The position numbers were made by a program, and so were the translations under genes. The notes beneath the pieces are model-generated. The model was not told the origin of the DNA, ran no database searches, and was given only the letters and a program-made list of their open reading frames with translations. From positions 1-33,705 of the forward strand of contig PIVM01000048.1 of NCBI GenBank assembly GCA_003353945.1: 33,705 bases of DNA, in the 5' to 3' direction. Source of the DNA: Gammaproteobacteria bacterium. GTDB taxonomy: Bacteria > Pseudomonadota > Gammaproteobacteria > Pseudomonadales > PIVM01. Shown in pieces: positions 12,622 to 20,442 of this stretch. Within the stretch, counting starts at the first letter, position 1. Each line of letters opens with the position of its first letter.

Positions 12622-13896
12622 ATGCGAGTAATGACTGCCGACAAGACTGAAAACGAATTAAAGGGTAGCGATCGGGAAACCTCCTCAAAGGAAGACAAAG
12701 GTTTTTTTGCCCGACGCCGCGAGGCGCGTGAGCAATCTAAACTGGAAAAGGAAGCGGCTAAGCAGGCAAATAAGCAGGCAAAAGAGGCGGCCCAAAAGGC
12801 GCTAGCCGCTGAAAAAGCAGAGGCTAAGCGCTTGGCTGAGCAAGCCAAAGAAGCAGAAAAAGCGGCGAAAGAGGCTGCCGAGATAGCGGCTAAACAGGAA
12901 AAGGAGGAGGCTCAGCGGGCAAAGGCGGCTGAAAAGGCAGCGGCTAAAGAGTCAGAGCGCGATGGCCAATCCGGCCTTTTTGGCAGGCTTAAAAAGGGTT
13001 TGAGTCGCACCAGTAGCACCTTTACCGATGGATTAGGTTATCTGTTCCTGGGCAAGAAAGAAATAGACGATGATTTGCTGGAGGAAATTGAAACTCAGTT
13101 GCTGGTTTCCGATATTGGTATTGAAGCGACACAAGAGATTGTCGGCCATCTGACAGCAAAAATTGGTCGAAATGAACTTGATGATGCACGCTCACTCTAC
13201 AAGGCGCTGCAAAAGGAGTTGGAAAATCTGCTAAAGCCCAGTGAAGTCCCACTGGTTATCGATCAAAAAAAACAACCCTTTGTTATTCTTATGGTGGGAG
13301 TTAACGGTGTGGGTAAAACGACCACGATCGGTAAACTGGCCAAGCGCTTCCAAGCCGAAGGCCGATCCGTCATGTTGGCCGCTGGCGATACCTTTCGTGC
13401 GGCCGCAGTCGAACAATTGCAGGTTTGGGGGGAGCGGAATAATGTGCCGGTCATTGCCCAACATTCGGGTGCTGATAGTGCGTCGGTTATTTTTGATGCG
13501 ATTCAAGCGGCACAATCACGTCAAATTGATGTGTTGATTGCGGATACCGCGGGACGATTGCATAACAAAGACAACTTAATGGAAGAGCTAAAAAAAGTCG
13601 TGCGTGTCATGACGAAACTGGATGACACAGCGCCCCATGAGGTGATGTTAGTGCTTGATGCCGGTACCGGTCAAAATGCCCTAACCCAGGCCAAGAGTTT
13701 TCAAGAGGTGGTGGGCGTGACCGGTATTACCTTAACCAAACTGGATGGCACGGCCAAAGGGGGCATGATATTCGCTGTGGGCAAACAACTGGGTTTGCCG
13801 ATTCGCTATATCGGTGTGGGCGAGCAGATCGATGACCTGAGACCTTTCCATGCCCACGAATTTATTTCAGCTCTTTTTGATCAGGATGCCGGTTAG
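12622..13896 (+). CDS. ftsY: Signal recognition particle receptor FtsY
   Basis: GTPase receptor for the SRP-ribosome complex at the inner membrane, needed for co-translational insertion of membrane proteins. Residues 1-110 are the A domain: a long, highly charged Ala/Lys/Glu-rich stretch, probably helical, that contacts membrane and translocon. The NG domain follows, with the P-loop GVNGVGKTT at 226-234, the motif DTAGR, and TKLDGTAKGG. The start is ATG 12622; an in-frame ATG at 12631 is equally possible, and neither has a clear Shine-Dalgarno. First gene of ftsY-ftsE-ftsX, with ftsE beginning 5 nt after its stop. A long minus-strand frame over the A domain is only a composition artefact. Confidence 0.97.
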   Translation: MRVMTADKTENELKGSDRETSSKEDKGFFARRREAREQSKLEKEAAKQANKQAKEAAQKALAAEKAEAKRLAEQAKEAEKAAKEAAEIAAKQEKEEAQRAKAAEKAAAKESERDGQSGLFGRLKKGLSRTSSTFTDGLGYLFLGKKEIDDDLLEEIETQLLVSDIGIEATQEIVGHLTAKIGRNELDDARSLYKALQKELENLLKPSEVPLVIDQKKQPFVILMVGVNGVGKTTTIGKLAKRFQAEGRSVMLAAGDTFRAAAVEQLQVWGERNNVPVIAQHSGADSASVIFDAIQAAQSRQIDVLIADTAGRLHNKDNLMEELKKVVRVMTKLDDTAPHEVMLVLDAGTGQNALTQAKSFQEVVGVTGITLTKLDGTAKGGMIFAVGKQLGLPIRYIGVGEQIDDLRPFHAHEFISALFDQDAG

Positions 13897-13901
13897 CGCC
13901 C

Positions 13902-14564
13902 ATGATCCAGTTTGATAATGTCAGCATGCGTTATGACACTGGCCACGAAGCGCTCAAGCGGGTCAGCTTAACAATCAATAAAAATGAGATGGCTTTTTTA
14001 ACCGGGCATAGTGGTGCGGGTAAAAGTACGCTACTCAAATTGATTATGCTGATGGAAAGGCCGACCAACGGCCAGGTTATTGTGAATGGCCGAAATCTTA
14101 AATCCATAGCACGCAGAGAAATTGCCTACCATCGCCGGCAAGTCGGTGTCGTGTTTCAAAACCACCAGTTATTATTTGATCGCTCCGTTTTTGATAATGT
14201 CGCCCTGCCCTTGGTTATTGCTGGACATCAACCACGGGAAATTGGCCGTCGTGTGCGTGCGGCGCTGGATAAAGTAGGGTTGCTGGAAAAGGAAAAACAT
14301 AATCCCATTACCCTGTCGGGTGGTCAGCAGCAGCGTGTGGGAATTGCACGAGCGGTAGTGAATAAACCCTCCATTTTGCTGGCGGATGAACCCACCGGCA
14401 ATCTGGATCCACAGCTGTCGACCGAAATCATGCAGTTGTTTGAGCAATTCAATCAGGTCGGAGTCACCGTCCTGCTGGCCAGCCATGATTTATCACTGAT
14501 TGCCCGTCTCCAGCATCGCATGTTGACGCTGAGAGATGGGCAATTGATTGAGGCGATGCGCTAA
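13902..14564 (+). CDS. ftsE: Cell division ATP-binding protein FtsE
   Basis: ATPase of the FtsEX complex, which couples the Z-ring to periplasmic activation of the cell-wall amidases during division. It is a 220-residue ABC domain with Walker A GHSGAGKST at 35-43, Q-loop VFQNHQLL, signature LSGGQQQR from residue 138, Walker B ILLADEP at 158-164 and the switch histidine in LLASHDLSL. The stop codon directly abuts the ftsX start (TAAATG), which suggests translational coupling and balanced expression. Confidence 0.97.
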   Translation: MIQFDNVSMRYDTGHEALKRVSLTINKNEMAFLTGHSGAGKSTLLKLIMLMERPTNGQVIVNGRNLKSIARREIAYHRRQVGVVFQNHQLLFDRSVFDNVALPLVIAGHQPREIGRRVRAALDKVGLLEKEKHNPITLSGGQQQRVGIARAVVNKPSILLADEPTGNLDPQLSTEIMQLFEQFNQVGVTVLLASHDLSLIARLQHRMLTLRDGQLIEAMR

Positions 14565-15581
14565 ATGGTGGAGATACGCCGTCCTAAACAAAGCGCCGGT
14601 GAGCGTCACACTACAAGGCGTGAGCAACAGGGCGCCAGCCAAAGCAAGACCACGCTGTTGGGGCGTTTGCGTTCATGGCTGATGCATAACCGCCAGGTGG
14701 CGGGCGAAAGTTTACAGCGCTTATTGATGACGCCCATGGCAAGCATGATGACCTGGCTAGTGATCGGTATCGCCTTGGCTTTGCCCATGGGTCTATATGT
14801 GGCCTTGGGCAATGTAGAAATGCTGAGTCGCGGTTGGGATGGTGCGGCGCAAATATCGCTTTTTTTGCGCTTTGAAGTGACAGAGGCCGAAGGTCGTCAG
14901 TTGACAAAGAAGCTGGCTTTGCGTGCGGATGTGCAAAGCGCGCAATACGTATCACGTCGAGAAGCGCTGGAGGAATTTCAATCCCTGTCAGGTTTTGCCG
15001 AAGTGCTGGGTAATCTGGATGAAAATCCCTTGCCTGCTTTGGTTATTGTTCGACCTCAGGACAGTGATGCCACAGCCGATATCACAGAGCAGCTGCTGCA
15101 GGATTTGCGAAAAATGCCCGACGTGGAGCTGGCCCAATTGGATCTTGAATGGGTGCAACGTTTGTACGCCATGATGCGCCTCGGCAGGCACATGGTCATG
15201 GCGCTTGCCAGTTTGTTGGCATTGGGCGTTCTCTTGGTGATCGGCAATACCATCCGCCTGGCGATTGAAAATCGGCGGGATGAAATCCTGGTGATAAAAC
15301 TGGTTGGGGGTACTGATGCCTTTGTACGGCGACCATTTCTGTACACCGGTATGTGGTTTGGTTTGGGCGGTGCAATAACCGCCTGGCTCATTATTCTACT
15401 GAGCCTTTTCTGGCTGAGTGCTCCGGTAGCTGAGCTGGCAGGATTGTATGATAGTCAATTTGCACTTCGAGGCCCCGGTATTGTCGATACCCTGGGCCTC
15501 TGGATTACCGGTGCGATACTTGGCTTGCTTGGAGCCGGGCTGGCGGTTAATCGACATCTTGATGCGATAGAGCCACAGTGA
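14565..15581 (+). CDS. ftsX: Cell division membrane protein FtsX
   Basis: Membrane subunit of FtsEX, 338 residues. It has a basic cytoplasmic N-terminus of about 60 residues, a first membrane segment (about 58-80) and a periplasmic domain (about 85-205) of the type that contacts EnvC-like amidase activators. Three further membrane segments follow in the C-terminal third, around MVMALASLLALGVLLVIGNT, WFGLGGAITAWLIILLSLFW and ITGAILGLLGAGLAV. The conserved QxxxxLRRDEI-type element appears as RLAIENRRDEILVIKLVGGT. ATG start at 14565, immediately after the ftsE stop. No clear terminator separates it from rpoH. Confidence 0.96.
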   Translation: MVEIRRPKQSAGERHTTRREQQGASQSKTTLLGRLRSWLMHNRQVAGESLQRLLMTPMASMMTWLVIGIALALPMGLYVALGNVEMLSRGWDGAAQISLFLRFEVTEAEGRQLTKKLALRADVQSAQYVSRREALEEFQSLSGFAEVLGNLDENPLPALVIVRPQDSDATADITEQLLQDLRKMPDVELAQLDLEWVQRLYAMMRLGRHMVMALASLLALGVLLVIGNTIRLAIENRRDEILVIKLVGGTDAFVRRPFLYTGMWFGLGGAITAWLIILLSLFWLSAPVAELAGLYDSQFALRGPGIVDTLGLWITGAILGLLGAGLAVNRHLDAIEPQ

Positions 15582-15653
15582 TAAATGCCACTTCATCACA
15601 CCTCTTCCTCCCTTAACCGATTGCAATTTAACCCCAGGGTTTGCGCGCAAATA

Positions 15654-15681
15654 GGAACTTTTTCGCAGTTAGCACTCTAAT
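15654..15681 (+). promoter_or_regulatory. SigmaE-type promoter of rpoH
   Basis: GGAACTT (15654-15660) is an exact match to the sigmaE (RpoE) -35 consensus. After 15 nt follows TCTAAT (15676-15681), fitting the sigmaE -10 (TCTRA/TCnAA). E. coli rpoH also has a sigmaE promoter (P3) with closely similar spacing. No convincing sigma70 pair is visible in the 147-nt gap. The start point would fall near 15688, giving a leader of about 40 nt. Confidence 0.7.
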
Positions 15682-15695
15682 TCAAAGAGTGCTAA
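15669..15695 (+). promoter_or_regulatory. CIRCE operator (HrcA binding site) upstream of rpoH
   Basis: TTAGCACTC-N9-GAGTGCTAA, a perfect 9-9-9 inverted repeat identical to the consensus CIRCE element bound by the heat-shock repressor HrcA. It ends 33 nt before the rpoH start codon. Its left arm and spacer contain the -10 of the sigmaE-type promoter, so bound HrcA should block that promoter. The hrcA gene is not in this window. Confidence 0.93.
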
Positions 15696-15728
15696 ACTGG
15701 CGGTGAAAGAAATTGGAGATGGAGAAAA

Positions 15729-16583
15729 ATGAGTACTGCGTTGATACCCGTTAATATACAGGCACCTGGTGCTAACCTGAATGCGTATATGCAGGCGGTG
15801 AACGGCATTTCAATGTTGTCCGCCGATCAGGAGCGGGAGTTGGCCGAAGAGCTATATTATCGGGAGAATTTGGAAGCGGCACGCCAGCTGGTGTTTGCAC
15901 ACTTGCGCTTTGTGGTCCATATCGCCAGATCCTATTCCGGTTATGGTCTGCCACAGGGGGATTTGATCCAGGAAGGAAATGTTGGATTGATGAAGGCGGT
16001 AAAACGGTTTAATCCGGAAAAAGGCGTACGGCTGGTTTCTTTCGCCGTGCATTGGATCAAAGCGGAAATTCATGAATACATTCTGCGCAATTGGCGTATT
16101 GTCAAAGTAGCAACGACCAAGGCGCAGCGGAAATTGTTTTTTAACTTACGCGGTGCGAAGAAACGCCTGGCCTGGTTGAACAACACAGAGGCTCAGGCGG
16201 TGGCTGAAGACCTTGGTGTTGATATCAAGGAAGTTCGTCGGATGGAAGGCCGCCTGGCAGCGCATGATATGGCTTTTGATGCCGCATTGGACGATGACGA
16301 TGACAAGGCTTTTCAGGCACCTGTCAACTACCTTGAGGATCACAGTCTTGATCCGGCTCAGCTGCTGGAAGATTCGGATTGGCAGGAGTCAACAGCTCAG
16401 AGCCTGCATCAAGCCTTAACCAAGCTGGACGAGCGCAGTATTGATATTTTGCAGCAACGCTGGCTTAATGAAGAAAAAGCCACTTTGCATGACTTGGCGG
16501 CAAAATACGGTATTTCTGCAGAACGTGTTCGCCAGGTGGAAAAAAATGCCATGAAAAAAGTACGAGGCTATATGGAGGCCTGA
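15729..16583 (+). CDS. rpoH: RNA polymerase heat-shock sigma factor (sigma32)
   Basis: Directs RNA polymerase to heat-shock promoters. The 284-residue protein has region 2 ([16 protein letters not shown], then [18 protein letters not shown] and [18 protein letters not shown]). It carries the RpoH box around QRKLFFNLR, which distinguishes it from sigma70 and is implicated in regulation of the factor, and the region 4 helix-turn-helix [23 protein letters not shown] start at 15729 with GGAGA upstream. It follows ftsYEX as in E. coli but carries its own upstream signals: a sigmaE-type promoter and a CIRCE operator. A terminator follows. Confidence 0.97.
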   Translation: MSTALIPVNIQAPGANLNAYMQAVNGISMLSADQERELAEELYYRENLEAARQLVFAHLRFVVHIARSYSGYGLPQGDLIQEGNVGLMKAVKRFNPEKGVRLVSFAVHWIKAEIHEYILRNWRIVKVATTKAQRKLFFNLRGAKKRLAWLNNTEAQAVAEDLGVDIKEVRRMEGRLAAHDMAFDAALDDDDDKAFQAPVNYLEDHSLDPAQLLEDSDWQESTAQSLHQALTKLDERSIDILQQRWLNEEKATLHDLAAKYGISAERVRQVEKNAMKKVRGYMEA

Positions 16584-16605
16584 GGTAGAGTAAAACAGCC
16601 GAATC

Positions 16606-16632
16606 AAAGCCGCTCGTGTTAGCGGCTTTTTA
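16606..16632 (+). terminator. Rho-independent terminator after rpoH
   Basis: Nine-base-pair stem AAAGCCGCT / AGCGGCTTT with the 6-nt loop CGTGTT and trailing T residues, 22 nt after the rpoH stop. Confidence 0.9.
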
Positions 16633-16660
16633 TTACCTCATCGACACACCACAGCCAGTC

Positions 16661-16783
16661 ATGAAAATATTTCTACTCTTATCTGCCATTAGCGGTTTTC
16701 TAGCAGTTTCATTAGGCGCTTTCGGTGCTCATGGCTTAGCCGGTTGGGCCTGTCTGTTTATTGCAGCCTGGAAAATGCGCTGA
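16661..16783 (+). pseudogene. Internally deleted DUF423 (YgdD-like) membrane protein
   Basis: A 40-codon in-frame remnant. Residues 1-26 (MKIFLLLSAISGFLAVSLGAFGAH...) match the conserved N-terminus of DUF423 proteins, including the GAFGAH motif. They run straight into GWACLFIAAWKMR and a stop, which matches the usual C-terminal end (AGWALLIIAAWRL-like). About 80 middle residues, two to three membrane segments, are missing, so the product could not be a normal DUF423 protein. The reading frame is kept, so a 40-residue single-pass peptide may still be made. Not previously detectable by length-based gene calling. It sits between rpoH and trmB, where related genomes carry an intact DUF423 gene followed by thiS-thiG. 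Confidence 0.8.
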
Positions 16784-16826
16784 GTAATTGATCCACCGAG
16801 CAAGAGTCATCTAAGCAATTAAACAC

Positions 16827-17522
16827 ATGAACAGTCATAGCAGCGATCAAGCGGACCGTCAGATAAAAAGCTTTGTGCGTCGTTGCGGGCGCATGACAGC
16901 GAGCCAAAAAACCGCCTACGCTACGCACTGGTTGCGTTGCGGTATTGAATTTCAGTCAAATCCTATTGATACGAATGCCCTGTTCGGTCGTTCAGCACCG
17001 CTGGTATTGGAGATTGGTTTTGGTATGGGCCAGTCTTTGCTACAGATGGCGGTAGATGAGCCGGACAAAGATTTTATTGGTGTTGAGGTTCATCGTCCTG
17101 GGATCGGCAAATTAATGCATATGCTGGTGCAGCAGGAAATCAGTAATATCCGGGTGATGGAGCACGATGCCGTTGACGTATTAAAGCATTGCGTGCGTGA
17201 TGAGAGCCTGAGTAGGGTGCAGATTTATTTTCCCGATCCCTGGCATAAAACAAGACACCATAAGCGCCGACTCATACAAATGGATTTTGTTGAGCTGTTG
17301 TGTCGTAAGCTAAAGCAAGAAGGGGTTATTCATATTGCTACGGACTGGTCTCATTATGCCGAGCAAATCCTTTCAATACTGCAGTCAACGGATAGCCTTA
17401 ACAATTGTTCATCGGATCAAACGTATGTGCCCAGACCGTCGTGGCGACCGGTGACCAAGTTCGAACGACGCGGAGAGCGTCTTGGGCACGGCGTATGGGA
17501 TCTTGTTTTTCAGAAAAACTGA
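16827..17522 (+). CDS. trmB: tRNA (guanine-N7-)-methyltransferase
   Basis: Makes 7-methylguanosine at position 46 of tRNA using S-adenosylmethionine. The 231-residue protein shows the SAM-binding loop LEIGFGMGQSLLQMA, the acidic GVEVHRPGI, the family hallmark YFPDPWHKTRHHKRRL, and the end motif TKFERRGERLGHGVWDL. ATG start at 16827, with no strong Shine-Dalgarno; it lies 43 nt after the DUF423 remnant. It converges with the TetR gene. Confidence 0.96.
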   Translation: MNSHSSDQADRQIKSFVRRCGRMTASQKTAYATHWLRCGIEFQSNPIDTNALFGRSAPLVLEIGFGMGQSLLQMAVDEPDKDFIGVEVHRPGIGKLMHMLVQQEISNIRVMEHDAVDVLKHCVRDESLSRVQIYFPDPWHKTRHHKRRLIQMDFVELLCRKLKQEGVIHIATDWSHYAEQILSILQSTDSLNNCSSDQTYVPRPSWRPVTKFERRGERLGHGVWDLVFQKN

Positions 17523-17562
17523 AATGTCCGTAATATCGAATTCTGATGTCGATTTACACCCC

Positions 17563-18237
17563 CTAATCAAACATGGCGTCTAATGAAAAAACTCGGGTTA
17601 ATCTCTCCATAAACACATCGTCATGAATATACTCTGGCCTTTCCTCAACAATCGCCCGTAATACAGACACTGATCCTCGCCCATAAACAAACGCGAGTTG
17701 ATCAATTTCTTGAGCTGATAGATTGGCAGCTTTTGGATGTTTTTTAAAAAGATGCACGACCTGCTCTTCTGCCTGCTTGCTCCACTGCTCAATATTGTCG
17801 ATATTTTCCTGGCTTGATTCGTGAGACGCGTAAGGGATATAGTTACCACCGTATTTACGATAAAAATTGGGTTCCAGGTCATAGATGCGTCTCACAAACC
17901 TGAGGCCGGCTTTGGCGTGGTGTTGTATGCCAGTTTCAAAATCCATTTGCATGGCTTCGTCAAAGCGCTGTTGCAAAAGTTGCCATTCATCCTCTATCAC
18001 TTTTTTGAATATTTCCGACAGAACCGCTTCCTTGCTTGGGAAGTACTGATAAAGAGAGCCTGCGCTAATGCCCACTCGCTCACAAAGCAACTCTATGGTT
18101 AATTCGGTGTCCGGCTCAGCCAAAATATCCGCACCTGCTTGCAAAATACTGGCAAACAGTATTTTTGATCGACGTTGCCTGGGTTGTTTGCGAGGTTGTT
18201 CCGGTTTCTCTTTTGTCATAAATATCTGCTTAGTCAT
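17563..18237 (-). CDS. TetR/AcrR-family transcriptional regulator
   Basis: 224-residue one-component regulator. After a basic tail (KEKPEQPRKQPRQRRSK) comes the TetR helix-turn-helix, about residues 25-70: ILFASILQAGADIL, LTIELLCERVGISAGSLYQYFPSKEAVL. The remaining about 150 helical residues form the ligand/dimerisation domain, whose ligand cannot be inferred. Start at the ATG at 18237; a second ATG at 18219 is possible and a TTG at 18246 is less likely. It is transcribed away from the unknown gene at 18456, so it probably controls that gene and itself. A short perfect palindrome, CTATTCAATAG (18295-18305), lies in the shared 218-nt region and could be part of its operator. Confidence 0.9.
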   Translation of the reverse strand: MTKQIFMTKEKPEQPRKQPRQRRSKILFASILQAGADILAEPDTELTIELLCERVGISAGSLYQYFPSKEAVLSEIFKKVIEDEWQLLQQRFDEAMQMDFETGIQHHAKAGLRFVRRIYDLEPNFYRKYGGNYIPYASHESSQENIDNIEQWSKQAEEQVVHLFKKHPKAANLSAQEIDQLAFVYGRGSVSVLRAIVEERPEYIHDDVFMERLTRVFSLDAMFD

Positions 18238-18455
18238 AATTGCCAAAATGCGAGTACTGCTCGCCTTAGTGCTCCACCTGAAATAATATCTAAACTATTC
18301 AATAGGATGCTGGCGTGCCATGCCCTCAACTCCGTTCTGTAATGCGAGTTTTCAGAAGAAAGTACACAGCCTATAGTAATGGCATCCGTCGCATGATCAA
18401 AGTACCTATGATGATCACGGATTCAGGTAATATTGAGAAAATACGGGGAATAGTA

Positions 18456-19331
18456 ATGACAGAGCATAGCGCAACAGCAGATTCAATCGAGAGCAAAGCG
18501 TTTCAATCGACTATCGACTACACAAAGCTTAGCCAAGCAAAGTTGATCGAGCAGATCCATACCGCCCTTGTGGCCCATCGACATTTTTTTCAGCTGTGGC
18601 AGGCGGCTGCAAACAATTATTTTGGTGATGCAGTGACAAAAGAACTGACTGAGCAAGTCTACCCCAATTTGGTTTTGCACAATCATGATCTCAGTAAAAT
18701 ATTTTATGAAGAGCTGAATTTTCTTTGGTTGGTGATGCCTGAGCCAGAGATGCAGGCCATGTTGACGTTCGCCAGCTATGATTCCAGCCTCTTACCAGAC
18801 ACACTGGACGAACAGTTGGATTTGGAAAAGCTGTCGGCGGAGTCTTTAGCACTGCTATGGAATTTATCAACACTCACTTACGTCATGCAAACAAGCCGCT
18901 GGGTGGAAACCATAACGCAGCATTATGATCAGCGTACAGCACTGAAGCTGGAAACAGAAGTGTGGGTCGATCGCGGTGGTGCGGAAGAAGATCTTCGATA
19001 TGGCCTTATTGCTGCAGGTGCAGAGTATGGGGATGTTGAAACGCTATTGCGCGGCTTTCAAATGGCGCCGGGCGAAGTGGGATTGGTGGACGCTGAATTT
19101 CAGCTTATCAATCCAAAACACGGCATGATCAATCATCGACGCTGCCCGGCGCATGATCAATTCAAAGAGCTAAATAGAGAGAGACTGGAAAACAGCTGCG
19201 TTCTATGTGTTGTTGCAATGCGCTTGTCTGGTGAGATGGTCAACGAATCCATTCGATGCAGACCTGTGAGTTTGCCGCCGCATAGACAAAGCGCGGATCA
19301 TGCCTGTCAGTGGGAATATTGGATGGATTAG
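18456..19331 (+). CDS. Unrecognised cytosolic protein divergent from TetR regulator
   Basis: 291 residues from the ATG at 18456, which has a clear Shine-Dalgarno (GGGGAA). The open frame extends upstream to 18315, but that part is unlike a protein N-terminus. I do not recognise a named family. There is no signal peptide or membrane segment. The C-terminal 70 residues are distinctive: NHRRCPAHDQFKEL, then CVLCVVAMRL, then a final HACQWEYWMD. This Cys-Pro ... Cys ... Cys-x-Trp/Phe layout is reminiscent of the C-terminal domain of L-2-amino-thiazoline-4-carboxylate-hydrolase-like/V4R-type small-molecule proteins, a weak resemblance only. Paired with a TetR repressor, it may handle a xenobiotic or aromatic/lipid-derived substrate (inference). 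Confidence 0.6.
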   Translation: MTEHSATADSIESKAFQSTIDYTKLSQAKLIEQIHTALVAHRHFFQLWQAAANNYFGDAVTKELTEQVYPNLVLHNHDLSKIFYEELNFLWLVMPEPEMQAMLTFASYDSSLLPDTLDEQLDLEKLSAESLALLWNLSTLTYVMQTSRWVETITQHYDQRTALKLETEVWVDRGGAEEDLRYGLIAAGAEYGDVETLLRGFQMAPGEVGLVDAEFQLINPKHGMINHRRCPAHDQFKELNRERLENSCVLCVVAMRLSGEMVNESIRCRPVSLPPHRQSADHACQWEYWMD

Positions 19332-19574
19332 TGGCTAATAACGATTTTGCGGTAGAAAAATCGGATAAGACAGGCCGCCTCAAGCATAGGACGTGGCCCT
19401 TAGCATTCCTCACCCTGCGATTACGCCATTGTTTAGCTATTCCTTTCCAGAAGGATTGTCTTTGACCTCATTTGTAAAAAAGAATGATCAGCATACTAAC
19501 CCGCAGAAAATGATAATTTTTTTTGCTGAGATAGATCCTGACAGCTAACGTCTAAAGCTCAGCTTGAATGCGCA

Positions 19575-20174
19575 TTAGAATGACGAACCTGGCTCCTTGA
19601 GAAATGCAATCTCTTCAGCTGTTGACTCGCGACCCAAGATTATATTTCTATGCGGAAAACGACCAAACCGGGCAACAATATCATAGTGCCTGATAGCAAA
19701 GTCAACATACCCCTGGAATATACTCCTGTGTTCTTCAGAGACTTCACTCAGCAGATGCTGAAATGCTTTGACCGATTTCTCCTGATCTTGTATCGATTCT
19801 GAATGCTCCAGCGGAAGATAGAAAAACACCCGCTCAATTGGGCGAAGTCGAGCAGGCGTACCTTGTTCAAATCCCAAGGAACATAATTTTCGCGCAATGG
19901 GGTCATAACTGAAAGACTGAGACGTGCCCCGATAGATATTTCGTGAAAATTGGTCTGTAAGAAGGATGAGGGCAAGCAGCCCCTCAGGAGTCGCTTCCCA
20001 GGATTCCAGCTTTCCCCTTTCGGCTAATAAAAGATACGACTCAAACTGTTCCTTTATTTCCTGATCAATGCGCTGGTCTTTTGACCACCACAGTGCTGAT
20101 TTTTCCTTTACCACTTGGGTATCGCTCGCGGATGAGCCGAACCAAAATGTATTGATGGGAGAAGGTGTTTCCAT
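19575..20174 (-). CDS. DUF924 family protein
   Basis: 199-residue cytosolic helical protein of the DUF924 family. Characteristic stretches are INTFWFG at the start, WWSKDQRIDQEIKEQF, LLALILLTDQFSRNIYRGT (the family signature), FFYLPLEHSES, and FGRFPHRNIILGRESTAEE at the end. The family is widespread and has no established function; a TPR-like fold is known for relatives. An open frame reaches back to a TTG at 20282. The ATG at 20174 has an AAGGA Shine-Dalgarno and starts exactly at the conserved region, so it is preferred. It stands alone, with about 270 nt of gene-free sequence upstream. Confidence 0.88.
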   Translation of the reverse strand: METPSPINTFWFGSSASDTQVVKEKSALWWSKDQRIDQEIKEQFESYLLLAERGKLESWEATPEGLLALILLTDQFSRNIYRGTSQSFSYDPIARKLCSLGFEQGTPARLRPIERVFFYLPLEHSESIQDQEKSVKAFQHLLSEVSEEHRSIFQGYVDFAIRHYDIVARFGRFPHRNIILGRESTAEEIAFLKEPGSSF

Positions 20175-20442
20175 TGTTTCTGTCCTTTCGAGATTGTCGC
20201 CTAACAAGGCAGTAGAAAAGCCCGTTTTTTTGATTGGTTTTAGTGAGCTGAATTCCAACCAAAACGGGAGCACCGTCTCCAATTTACAAAAGCGAAAAAT
20301 AGGCTACGGTATCGCAAAAAGTAAAATGCGGAAGCAATATATAAATATAGCGATACGGCCTAAAGACAAATCATCCTGAAAATAAAGAAATGGGCAAAAA
20401 TTGCGAGCCCAATTAATAAACGCGCTAAACCTGATCTCAAAC

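Noticed and set aside
12612-12848. Minus-strand frame opposite the ftsY A domain, rich in Ala/Ser/Cys
   Set aside because: Mirror of the Lys/Glu/Ala-rich ftsY codons; no independent signal.
15621-15652. Sigma70 promoter for rpoH starting at TTGCAA or TTGCGC
   Set aside because: No acceptable -10 at 16-18 nt from either element.
19332-19574. Possible gene remnant between the unknown protein and DUF924
   Set aside because: Translations in all frames are broken by stops and match nothing I recognise.
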